DNA of 64,000 bases. Origin: Adlercreutzia shanghongiae (GTDB taxonomy: Bacteria > Actinomycetota > Coriobacteriia > Coriobacteriales > Eggerthellaceae). Numbering within the stretch: position 1 is the stretch's first letter; each line of letters opens with the position of its first letter. The DNA lies in contig NZ_JAYMFI010000007.1 in assembly GCF_035830635.1 (NCBI RefSeq), forward strand, positions 1 through 64,000. The letters are read 5' to 3'. Below the pieces are notes generated by a model. The model saw only the letters and a list, made by a program, of their open reading frames with translations, did not search any database and was not told the origin of the DNA. This document shows, in pieces, positions 1-8,873 of this stretch. The position numbers and the translations under genes are program-made.

Positions 1-1
1 T

Positions 2-1975
2 AGGGCCAGGGCCCTGAAGATCGTTGGCGCGACAGCGATGGCGACGGCCGTCACGCTCGCGGTTTCGATGGCACTGGTGCCGGCGGCGCTAGCGGTGGAT
101 GATGAAGGAGTGGCAGCCCAAGGGATTTACGCCATCTTCTACGACAATCCCCATGAAAAGTCTTACACCCTGGTGATTCAGAACGGAGACGCTCTTGACC
201 CCAGCTATCCAGAGCCGTCCAAAGATCAGGTGGTGGCCATCTGCACGAATGGAGGCTCGGGTTGTAGGTGCGGCGACTCTGTGGCGGTAGAGCGTGCTGC
301 CTATGTGACCGAGGTGGTAATCGAGCCTGGTGTGGCACCGCATTCTCTTGGGAGTTGGTTTTTCGGGATGTCAAAGGTGAAGAGCATCGACCTGTCGGGA
401 CTGGATGTTTCCCAGGTTGCCGACGCGAGCTATATGTTCTCGGGCTGCGTTTCGCTCACGAATGTGAGCTTGCCCCGTTTTGAGTCGAGCAAGCTGACGA
501 ACATGGAGAAAATGTTCCGGGACTGCTCTTCGCTGTCATCGGTCGTGTTCCCCGGTTCGTTCAAGACAGATGCCGTAACCAACATGAATGGCCTGTTCCT
601 GAACTGCGCTTCCCTGAAGTCCGTTGACGGCTCCGTGTTCAATACCGCAAATGTGACCGACATGGGGTCTTTGTTCTCGGGATGCTCCTCGCTGAGATCT
701 GTGGACCTCTCAAGGTTCAATACCGCGCAAGTGAGAAGTATGAGCAGCATGTTCTCGGGCTGTCGTTCGCTGCAGGCCATCGACGTTTCAAAGTTCGACA
801 CCTCCAAAGTGACGAACATGGGCGGCATGTTCTTTGCGTGCTCCTCGTTGGCCTCTCTCGATGTATCGAAGTTCGATATGACCAACGTGAAGAATAGCAA
901 CAACATGTTGAAGGCGTGTTATTCCCTTAAAACGGTCAAAGTGGGGGAGAAGGGTGACTGGGCCGGTTCGCTTCCTGACGACATCTACGTTGGCCAGCAT
1001 GGTGGTTTTTCCGGCGTGGCGGAGACGTGGCGCTGGGTGGATAAGGCCACGGGCGCGAAATACCGATCCGACGAGATTCCGGCGCGGACTGCTGCTGTGT
1101 ACGAGCTCGCGAGAATTCAATGCTGGCCCATCGCCGCATGTGATGTGGAATATGCCGATCCAAAGTCTGGGGCGAAGTGGGAGTACACAGGGGAGCCGAT
1201 TCGCCCGGCGGTCGAGGTGTCGTCCAATCTCAACTGCGCAAATTGCCACATTGACCATCCGCTCGCCGTCGAGGATCTTGAAGAGGGGCGTGATTACACC
1301 GTGTCCTATCGAGATAATGTGCGTCCAGGAAAGGCCTCTGTCGTCGTGACGGGCAAAGGCAAGTATCAAGGTGAGAAGGTCCTGGAGTTCTCCATTGCGG
1401 ATGCGTCCGCTTCTCGGCCCGACGACGGGAATGGCTCTGGTGCGGGCAACTCCGGCTCCAACAACGGCGCCGGCAACGGGAGCGGCTCTGGCTCCGGCAA
1501 CGGCGGCTCCAACGGCGGCACCGCCAGCCCGGCCCCGAAGCGCACGGTGGCATTCTCCGAGGCCGTGGCCCTGCCGCTGGACGCGACGGGCGTGGCCATG
1601 GACAAGGACGACATCGTCCGCGACCTGGCCAAGCGCTTCGGCTCCCGCAAGGGCTTCCCGGCCGACGCCAGCAGCGTGGCAGTCACCATCATGCACGGCG
1701 ATAAGGAAGTTGACGCCATCGACCCCCGCCGCGCCGGGGCCTACGAGGTGACGGCCGTGTACTCCATGCCCGACGGCACCGAGCGCGTGATCGAGGCCAC
1801 CTACACCGTGGCCGACCCGACGGCGAAGGCCCCGGCGAAGGGCGCGGCCAAGTCCACGACCCGCCTGGCCCAGACAGGCGACGGCGCCCCGGCCGCCGTG
1901 CCCGCGGCCACCGCCGCCCTCGCCGCGTGCGCCCTGGCCGCCGCCATGGCAGCGCGCCGCCGCGCCCGCGGGTAG
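2..1975 (+). CDS. BspA-type leucine-rich-repeat surface protein, sortase-anchored (5' end outside window)
   Basis: Cell-surface protein, probably adhesive. The frame is open to the window edge and encodes basic residues just before the first visible ATG (38), so the signal peptide (hydrophobic run ending VPAALA) probably starts upstream. From about residue 110 to 310 there are about eight repeats of roughly 23 residues of the DUF285/BspA type, with the pattern MFSGCxSL...FNTxxVxxM. A later segment resembles the small beta domains found in such proteins (YTVSYRDN, VVVTGKGKYQG). A Gly/Ser/Asn-rich linker follows. The C-terminus has LAQTGD, an Ala-rich membrane span and RRRARG, which is an LPXTG-like sortase signal with Ala in place of Pro. 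The ligand is unknown. A hairpin terminator follows at 2023. Family assignment is firm; the role is inferred. Confidence 0.88.
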   Translation, partial: RARALKIVGATAMATAVTLAVSMALVPAALAVDDEGVAAQGIYAIFYDNPHEKSYTLVIQNGDALDPSYPEPSKDQVVAICTNGGSGCRCGDSVAVERAAYVTEVVIEPGVAPHSLGSWFFGMSKVKSIDLSGLDVSQVADASYMFSGCVSLTNVSLPRFESSKLTNMEKMFRDCSSLSSVVFPGSFKTDAVTNMNGLFLNCASLKSVDGSVFNTANVTDMGSLFSGCSSLRSVDLSRFNTAQVRSMSSMFSGCRSLQAIDVSKFDTSKVTNMGGMFFACSSLASLDVSKFDMTNVKNSNNMLKACYSLKTVKVGEKGDWAGSLPDDIYVGQHGGFSGVAETWRWVDKATGAKYRSDEIPARTAAVYELARIQCWPIAACDVEYADPKSGAKWEYTGEPIRPAVEVSSNLNCANCHIDHPLAVEDLEEGRDYTVSYRDNVRPGKASVVVTGKGKYQGEKVLEFSIADASASRPDDGNGSGAGNSGSNNGAGNGSGSGSGNGGSNGGTASPAPKRTVAFSEAVALPLDATGVAMDKDDIVRDLAKRFGSRKGFPADASSVAVTIMHGDKEVDAIDPRRAGAYEVTAVYSMPDGTERVIEATYTVADPTAKAPAKGAAKSTTRLAQTGDGAPAAVPAATAALAACALAAAMAARRRARG

Positions 1976-2022
1976 CACTGCCGATCTTGCGGCTGCTTCA
2001 ACGAGTACAACCCGCCTCTCAT

Positions 2023-2063
2023 CCGAGGCCCGAGGCCTGACGCTTCGGGCCTCGGCCATTTTT
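2023..2063 (+). terminator. intrinsic terminator after surface protein gene
   Basis: CCGAGGCCCGA (2023-2033) pairs with TCGGGCCTCGG (2045-2055) and is followed by a run of five T. Confidence 0.8.
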
Positions 2064-2079
2064 GGCGTTGGCGGTGCGG

Positions 2080-2085
2080 TATAAT
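2080..2085 (+). promoter_or_regulatory. -10 box of the DUF3990 gene
   Basis: A perfect TATAAT lies 32 bases before the ATG at 2117. No convincing -35 box is seen. The box overlaps an alternative ATG at 2084, which argues against that codon being the start. Confidence 0.55.
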
Positions 2086-2116
2086 GAGTTCTTTCTCAGA
2101 AAGGAGCACGGTTTCC

Positions 2117-2590
2117 ATGGCTCTCATGACGGTGTACCACGGCAGCGGGGACGTGGTCGAATGCCCGGAGGTGCGCATTGGGCGCTACACCAAGGATTTC
2201 GGCCCAGGGTTCTACTGCACGGTCATGCGCGAGCAGGCTGAGCGCTGGGCGCTTCGCATGCCGGTGCCGCGCGTTAACACCTATACCGTGCGCTTCGCTG
2301 AAGGTCTCGACATTCTTGAGTTTCGCGAGATGACTGAGGAATGGCTCGACTTTATCGTCGCCTGTCGCCACGGCGAGCCCCATGGCCATGATGTGGTCAT
2401 CGGAGCCATGGCCGACGATCAGGTGTACAACTATGTTTCCGACTACATCGAGGGGGCTCTCACGCGAGAGCAGTTCTGGTCCCTTGCCAAGTTCAAATAC
2501 CCCACGCACCAGATTGCCTTCTGCACGGAGGCGGCGCTGCAATCGTTGGAGTTCGTCAGATGCGAGGAGGTCGGCCATGGCAGGGCGTGA
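2117..2590 (+). CDS. DUF3990 family protein, putative ADP-ribosyltransferase-like toxin component
   Basis: 157 residues. The opening TVYHGS, then FGPGFYCT, and the late block YPTHQIAF fit the DUF3990 family, which I recall as related to the ADP-ribosyltransferase fold; the H and Y of the first two motifs would be the NAD-binding signature. The start at 2117 is chosen because AGAAAGGAG lies at the right distance, whereas the upstream ATG at 2084 falls inside the -10 box. The next gene, a DUF3791-like partner, overlaps its end by 14 bases. This arrangement is typical of two-component toxin-antitoxin or effector-immunity pairs. Enzyme activity and toxicity are inferred, not shown. Confidence 0.75.
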   Translation: MALMTVYHGSGDVVECPEVRIGRYTKDFGPGFYCTVMREQAERWALRMPVPRVNTYTVRFAEGLDILEFREMTEEWLDFIVACRHGEPHGHDVVIGAMADDQVYNYVSDYIEGALTREQFWSLAKFKYPTHQIAFCTEAALQSLEFVRCEEVGHGRA

Positions 2591-3032
2591 GAGTCGCCAG
2601 GCAAACGACGTGTTCTTCGCGTGCAGCCTCATCGACTACATTGCGCGGAAGACGAAGAACCGCCGCGTGGATGTGGCAGAGGCCCTCGGTTCCTCGCGAT
2701 TGGGCCGCATTATCGAGTTGGCCGATGTGTACCACAGCGACAATATTGATGCCGTAAGCGATGGCTTTATCGAAGAGGCAGCCATTGGCGAGGGGTCTTT
2801 CGACAACGTGGCCGCGGCCCGCTACGCCGTTCCCTCCCATTGGGATGTGGGGAAGGTGTACAAGCGCCTTGTTTTAGCCATCGCCGATCGCGAGGGCGTC
2901 GATCTGCCTGAGGCTCTGCTACGGGCCTACCGGTCGCCCGTCAGTACCCTCATCGACGACTACAACGGCAGCTTCTATTACGATTCCCCTGAGGCCATCT
3001 ACGATGCCTATGCAACGGGAGAGCTGGAGTAA
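2577..3032 (+). CDS. DUF3791-like partner protein, putative antitoxin
   Basis: 151 residues. Residues 10-65 (FFACSLIDYIARKT to the ELADVYHSDN region) resemble the short helical DUF3791 domain that often accompanies DUF3990 proteins. The C-terminal half (WDVGKVYKRLVLAIADREG onward, ending in an acidic tail) is not recognised. The ATG at 2577 is preceded by GCGAGGAGG and overlaps the end of the DUF3990 gene, so translation is probably coupled. No transmembrane segment or signal peptide is seen. Antitoxin function is inferred from gene order only. Confidence 0.65.
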   Translation: MAGRESRQANDVFFACSLIDYIARKTKNRRVDVAEALGSSRLGRIIELADVYHSDNIDAVSDGFIEEAAIGEGSFDNVAAARYAVPSHWDVGKVYKRLVLAIADREGVDLPEALLRAYRSPVSTLIDDYNGSFYYDSPEAIYDAYATGELE

Positions 3033-3256
3033 CAGTCGGTCCAGGGAGTACCTTCTCCGCCTTCTCTTCCCGGACTCGGGGGGCTCCTTCCGCTCGCGCG
3101 GCGTCGCCTCGGCGCCGCTCCCGGGGAAGGTTGCTACCGAACTCAGCCGAACGTGTTCAGCTGAGTCTTGAGAAAAGAAGGCGGTGTACGGATGAACATA
3201 AAATTCAACCGAAATCTCGCATAGCTGTAAGATGCGAACTTCTCGCCGGTTTTCCC
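3033..3256. other. non-coding gap with two structured segments
   Basis: No gene is supported here. ACCTTCTCCG (3050-3059) pairs fully (one G-U) with CGGGGAAGGT (3122-3131) around a very GC-rich interior. A second hairpin pairs ACTCAGC (3141-3147) with GCTGAGT (3160-3166), with a GAAC/GTTC extension inside. Neither is followed by a T run, so they are not ordinary terminators. Confidence 0.5.
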
Positions 3257-3285
3257 TTGAAGGGCCTTCGCGTTTGTAGTATTCT
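3257..3285 (+). promoter_or_regulatory. rpoD promoter
   Basis: TTGAAG (3257-3262), a 17-base spacer and TATTCT (3280-3285). Transcription would begin near 3292, about 70 bases before the chosen rpoD start. Confidence 0.65.
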
Positions 3286-3362
3286 TCTCTGCTGTATCTC
3301 TGCGCCAGAATTGCATTCTCATGCCCAAAATCAGGTGCAGACGCCAGAGAAAGGACCATCGC

Positions 3363-4628
<1,266 letters not shown>

Positions 4629-4635
4629 CAATGAG

Positions 4636-4666
4636 AAGGCCGGCCCTGCGCCGGCCTTCTTCTTTC
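4636..4666 (+). terminator. rpoD terminator
   Basis: AAGGCCGGC (4636-4644) pairs with GCCGGCCTT (4650-4658), followed by a T-rich tract. Confidence 0.85.
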
Positions 4667-4831
4667 TTGCGTCGTGGGCGCGGCTTTGAGCTGGGACGCA
4701 ATATCTTGATAAGAATTGGATAAGAAAAGATGCAGCGAACACTCATGGAGGTTCCATACATTGAGCGCTAGACTCTTGCCTCGAGGGAGGGTCCCTTTCG
4801 GACTCTCATCGAAACAAAGAAAGGGGAGTCT

Positions 4832-7462
4832 ATGGAAAAGACTGCATCCGCAACTGCCCGCATCAGCCGTCGGTCCTTCATGGCGCTGTCTGGCTTGATG
4901 GGGGCCGGGCTGGCCCTTACTGCCTGCAGCCCTAACGAGGCAAAGGACTCGCAAGGCGACGAGGCCGCTAAGCTCGAGCTTGGTGGCGAGCCTTTGGACT
5001 ACGACACGATGACGTGGTCCGGCTGCCATGTGAACTGCGGAAGTCGCTGCCCGCTCAAGGTGTACGCCAAGGACGGAACCGTCATTCGCATCTCGGTGGA
5101 CAACGAGGGCGAGGACGAGGTCGGCCCGAATAAAATCCAGCAGCTCCGCTCCTGTGTGCGCGGGCGCACCAACCGCCAGCGCATCTACAACGACACGCGT
5201 ATCCAGACGCCGCTCAAGCGCGTCGAGGGCACCAAGCGCGGCGAGGGCAAGTACGAGGAAATCTCCTGGGACGAGGCCATCGACCTGATCGCGACGACCA
5301 TGAAGCAGATCAAGGAAGAGTACGGCAACGACGCCTTCTACATCCAGTACGGCACCGGCGTGCTCGGCGGCACCGTTTCCAAATCGTGGCATCCCGACCA
5401 GACGGTGTTCGCGCGCCTCATGAACCTATGGGGCGGCTACCTGCGCCAGTACGCCGACTACTCCACCGGTCAGATCACCTGGGATCTGCCGCTGCTCAAC
5501 GGGGATGCTTGGTCGAACAACGACGTCATGAACCTCGTGAACTCCAAGAACATCATCTTGTTCGGCAACAACCCGGCCAACACGCGCATGTCCGGCTCTG
5601 CCATGCAGTACCTCATTACCCAGGTGCGCCTGGAGAACCCCGAGGCCAACATCATCGTGGTGGACCCGCACCTGTCCGACACCGCCGTGGGCATCGCCAA
5701 TCGCTGGATCCCCATCCGCCCCGGCACGGACATGGCGTTGGTAGCGGGCATGATTCACTATCTGTTCACCGAGAACAAGCTCGACGAGCAGCTCATCCGC
5801 GACAAGTTCGTGGGCTTTTTCTCCGATACGTTCGTGGAGGACGTGAAGCTCGCCGAGCCGAAGAGCACGGCATTCATGGGCCTCGACAAGTCCGGCACGC
5901 TCATGCCCGACAAGGACATGTCCTACGAGGCGTACCTGAAGGGCACGGGCGCCTACGAGGGAACCGGCGAGAAGACGCCCGAATGGGCCGCTGCCATCAC
6001 CGGCATCCCCGCCGACACCATTCGCGAGCTTGCCGATATCTTCATGGACCATCCGACGGCGACCATCCAGGGCTGGGGCCCGCAGCGCCACTCCAACGGC
6101 GGCAACAACACGCGCGCCATCGGCCTTATCGCGGCCATTACGGGCAATGTGGGCCTGTCCGGAGGCGGTACCGGTGCCCGCGAGGCGGTAGGCGGCGTGC
6201 CCTATCCGGTGCCCACGGCCATCCCGTGCTTCCCCGAGAAGAACACGGTGGACGTGTGCGTGTCGTTCTTCGATTGGTACCAGGCCATCGTCGACTACCA
6301 GTCGATGAACGACGCCACCTGGGGCATTCGCCATATCGATGAGAACGGTGTTACCAGCTACGCCGAAGAGCCGGGCACCATCAAGCTGAAGGCCCCGATC
6401 AAGTTCATTTGGAACTACGGCTCCAACGTCATGATGGGCCAGCATGCCGACATCAACGAGATGCTCAATATCTGCAACTTGCCCGATGAGAAGGATTTCG
6501 GCGTGCGCATGATCGTGACCGTCGATCCGTGGCTGACGCCCACGGCCATGATCTCCGACATCATCCTGCCGGGCACCACCCCCTTCGAGGAGGACGACAT
6601 CACCTCCGGCGGCACCGGCTGGACGGGCTTCGTCTGCATCGAGACCGCGGCCATCGAGCCGATGTTCGAGGCAAAGCCCATTTACGAGATCGTGACGCTC
6701 ATCGCCGACAAGCTCGGCCTCAAAGACGAGTTCACCGAGGGCAAGACCCAGCTCGACTGGCTCGAGTGGTGCTATGACCAGGGCATGGAGGCCGGAGCCG
6801 CCCTGCCCGCCACCTTCGAGGAGTTCCGGAGCACGGGCCTCTTTAAGCAGACCGACGACCACGAGCCGAGCATCGCCCCCATGCCCGACGAGCTCGCCAC
6901 GCCCTCCGGCAAGTACGAGGTGTTCTCGAAGCAGGCCTTCAACCTCTCGAAGCAGTGGGACCTCACCGGCGACGGCTTCGTGCCCGACGACGGGCTCGAC
7001 CAGATCACGCCGCTTCCCATCTACTACGACAGCTTCGAGGGCTACGGCGACCCGCTGCGCAAGGACTACCCGTTCCAGCTCATCGGCCACCACTACAAGA
7101 CGCGCACCCATTCTTCCTATGGCAACGTGGCGTGGATGAGCGAGGTCGCGCCGCAGCAGTGCTGGATCAGCGAGCAGGATGCCGCCAACTTGGGCATCGA
7201 GCAGGACGATGTCGTCATCGTGTCCACAGTGCGCGGCCGCTCCCAGATGACCGCGAAGGTGACCAATCGCATGATGCCCGGTGTGGTGAGCATCCCGCAG
7301 GGTGCCTGGTACGATCCCGAGAGCCGCGACGCCGCCACCTTGGGCGACCCGTCGGTGCTCGACAAGGGAGGCTGCATCTCGGTGCTCACCTCCATGCGCC
7401 CGACGCCTATCGCCAAGGGCAACGGCGTCCATTCTAACCTGTGCAAGATCGAGAAGGCCTAA
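4832..7462 (+). CDS. dmsA: DMSO-reductase-family molybdopterin oxidoreductase, catalytic subunit, Tat-exported
   Basis: 876 residues. A twin-arginine signal (SRRSFM, residues 12-17) runs into a lipobox-like LALTAC (Cys32), so the enzyme is probably exported folded and lipid-anchored. Cys65, Cys69, Cys73 and Cys108 form the CxxxCxxxC...C site for the [4Fe-4S] cluster FS0. YSTGQI places Ser211 as the likely Mo ligand, as in DmsA. The molybdopterin domain runs from about 110 to 720 and the C-terminal dinucleotide-binding domain (IGHHYKTRTHSS onward) to the end. The gene is followed after 14 bases by dmsB and then a TorD chaperone, but no DmsC anchor. The substrate is not certain: Eggerthellaceae use this family for many N-oxides, S-oxides and aromatic compounds. 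A TTGATAAGAATTGG sequence upstream (about 4707) is a weak FNR-like site. Confidence 0.9.
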   Translation: MEKTASATARISRRSFMALSGLMGAGLALTACSPNEAKDSQGDEAAKLELGGEPLDYDTMTWSGCHVNCGSRCPLKVYAKDGTVIRISVDNEGEDEVGPNKIQQLRSCVRGRTNRQRIYNDTRIQTPLKRVEGTKRGEGKYEEISWDEAIDLIATTMKQIKEEYGNDAFYIQYGTGVLGGTVSKSWHPDQTVFARLMNLWGGYLRQYADYSTGQITWDLPLLNGDAWSNNDVMNLVNSKNIILFGNNPANTRMSGSAMQYLITQVRLENPEANIIVVDPHLSDTAVGIANRWIPIRPGTDMALVAGMIHYLFTENKLDEQLIRDKFVGFFSDTFVEDVKLAEPKSTAFMGLDKSGTLMPDKDMSYEAYLKGTGAYEGTGEKTPEWAAAITGIPADTIRELADIFMDHPTATIQGWGPQRHSNGGNNTRAIGLIAAITGNVGLSGGGTGAREAVGGVPYPVPTAIPCFPEKNTVDVCVSFFDWYQAIVDYQSMNDATWGIRHIDENGVTSYAEEPGTIKLKAPIKFIWNYGSNVMMGQHADINEMLNICNLPDEKDFGVRMIVTVDPWLTPTAMISDIILPGTTPFEEDDITSGGTGWTGFVCIETAAIEPMFEAKPIYEIVTLIADKLGLKDEFTEGKTQLDWLEWCYDQGMEAGAALPATFEEFRSTGLFKQTDDHEPSIAPMPDELATPSGKYEVFSKQAFNLSKQWDLTGDGFVPDDGLDQITPLPIYYDSFEGYGDPLRKDYPFQLIGHHYKTRTHSSYGNVAWMSEVAPQQCWISEQDAANLGIEQDDVVIVSTVRGRSQMTAKVTNRMMPGVVSIPQGAWYDPESRDAATLGDPSVLDKGGCISVLTSMRPTPIAKGNGVHSNLCKIEKA

Positions 7463-7476
7463 GAGGGGGACCCGCA

Positions 7477-8094
7477 ATGACTCAATATGGCTTCTATGTA
7501 AACACTGACATCTGCATCGGGTGCAAGGCGTGCATGACCGCCTGCTTCGATCGCCAGAACCTCGAAGTGCCCCTGAGGTTCCGCAAGGTGTACGAGTTCG
7601 GCGGCGGCGAGTGGGAGCAAGACGATGCCGGCGCCTTCACGACCACGTCGTTCACCTACTACGCATCCATGACGTGCGGCCAGTGCGACAATCCGGCCTG
7701 CGTGGCCAACTGCCCCACGGGCGCTATGCAAAAGGATGAGGAACTGGGCTTGGTGAACAACGACAAGAGCCTCTGCATCGGGTGCATGACCTGCCAGAAG
7801 TCCTGCCCCTATCATCATCCCCAGCAGTTCGCCGACGGGCTTTCCTGGAAGTGCGTCATGTGCACCGACGAGAGCCCCGATGCCACGCCCGATCCGGCGT
7901 GCGCGAAGGCCTGTCCCATGCGCTGCCTCGAGTTCGGCCCCATCGACGAGCTGCGCGAGAAGCATCCCGATGGCGCCAACAAGATCGGCGAGCTTCCCGA
8001 CGAGACGAGCCCGAATGTGGTATTCTCCCTTCATCGCGATGCCTCGAAGGGCGGAACGCTGATGAACCCGGCGGAAGTTTCCTCCGAAGAGTAA
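7477..8094 (+). CDS. dmsB: four-cluster ferredoxin electron-transfer subunit DmsB
   Basis: 205 residues. It passes electrons to DmsA through four [4Fe-4S] clusters. Cysteine sets are visible at CIGCKACMTAC, CGQCDNPACVANC, CIGCMTCQKSC and CVMC...CAKAC, in the usual DmsB/NrfC order. There is no signal peptide, so it would be co-exported with the Tat signal of DmsA. The ATG at 7477 follows a GAGGGGG site 14 bases after dmsA stops. With no membrane subunit next to it, the quinol-oxidising partner must be encoded elsewhere or be a different carrier such as a cytochrome. Confidence 0.93.
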   Translation: MTQYGFYVNTDICIGCKACMTACFDRQNLEVPLRFRKVYEFGGGEWEQDDAGAFTTTSFTYYASMTCGQCDNPACVANCPTGAMQKDEELGLVNNDKSLCIGCMTCQKSCPYHHPQQFADGLSWKCVMCTDESPDATPDPACAKACPMRCLEFGPIDELREKHPDGANKIGELPDETSPNVVFSLHRDASKGGTLMNPAEVSSEE

Positions 8095-8146
8095 GGGGCT
8101 TCTGGCTCGCATGAGCGCAAGGGCGCTCCACGTGTCTAGCAGAAAC

Positions 8147-8182
8147 GCGGCTGGTAGGGTGCAACCTTGCCAGCCGCCTTTT
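8147..8182 (+). terminator. hairpin terminator between dmsB and the chaperone gene
   Basis: GCGGCTGG (8147-8154) pairs with CCAGCCGC (8170-8177), with TAGG/CCTT extending the stem, then TTTT. It sits just before the ribosome-binding site of the next gene, so it probably lowers chaperone and kinase expression relative to dmsAB. Confidence 0.7.
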
Positions 8183-8196
8183 CGAAAGGGGAGGAA

Positions 8197-8865
8197 ATGC
8201 AGAGCACGATGACTTCCGAGGAGGCCCAGGCGTGGGAGGCTCTCCTGAATTGGTGCGGATGGGCCCTCTACCACACCCCGTCCGCGGACGATGTCGCGAA
8301 TTTGGTAGCCGAGAGGGCGGTGTTCGCCGAGCCGCCCTTCACCGAGATAGCGCCTGCGGGCTCGCGAGAGCTTGAGCAGGTGCTCGTCCGGGCCGGCGAA
8401 GCGGAGGACGGCGCGGCCGATTTGGCCCGTGCGATCCACCTCGACCACACTTATCTCTTCAGAATGACGGGGCAGAGCAAGACGTCCCCCTACGAGTCGG
8501 TGTACCGCACCGACGAGGCCATTATGTTCGGCGATACCTTGTTCGATGTGCGCACGCGCCTGGCCGACGCGGGCCTGCGTGTTGATTCCGACCTCAACGA
8601 ACCCGAGGACCATGCGGGCCTTGAGTTCATGCTCGTAGGCACGCTCATGGGTCGAGGCGCCGTCGACGAGGCGCGCGCCTTTGCCTCGGAGCACCTTCTC
8701 GTGTTCGCGCCGGTGTATCTTGAGAACCTGAGGCGGCGCGCCCAGACCGACTACTATCGCGCTGTGGCAGCGATATGCGCCGATGCGCTCGCGCGCTTGG
8801 CGGTTGTGCTTAAGGCCGAGGCCGTCGAGCAGATTGATGTGACGCGCTACGCCGTCGAGCGCTAG
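8197..8865 (+). CDS. TorD/DmsD-family Tat proofreading chaperone
   Basis: 222 residues, all helical in character. The central segment (HLDHTYLFRMTG, then SPYESVYRTDEAIMFGDT, and later PEDHAGLEFMLVGTLM) carries the family signature E-P-x-D-H. Such chaperones bind the Tat signal of a DMSO-reductase-type subunit and hold it until cofactor loading is finished; here the obvious client is the DmsA at 4832. The ATG at 8197 has an ideal AAAGGGGAGG site. It is nine bases upstream of the sensor kinase gene. Confidence 0.88.
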   Translation: MQSTMTSEEAQAWEALLNWCGWALYHTPSADDVANLVAERAVFAEPPFTEIAPAGSRELEQVLVRAGEAEDGAADLARAIHLDHTYLFRMTGQSKTSPYESVYRTDEAIMFGDTLFDVRTRLADAGLRVDSDLNEPEDHAGLEFMLVGTLMGRGAVDEARAFASEHLLVFAPVYLENLRRRAQTDYYRAVAAICADALARLAVVLKAEAVEQIDVTRYAVER

Positions 8866-8873
8866 GAACTGAT

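Noticed and set aside
3321..3362. Upstream ATG start for rpoD
   Set aside because: There is no ribosome-binding site before 3321, whereas AGAAAGGA stands 7 bases before the GTG at 3363.
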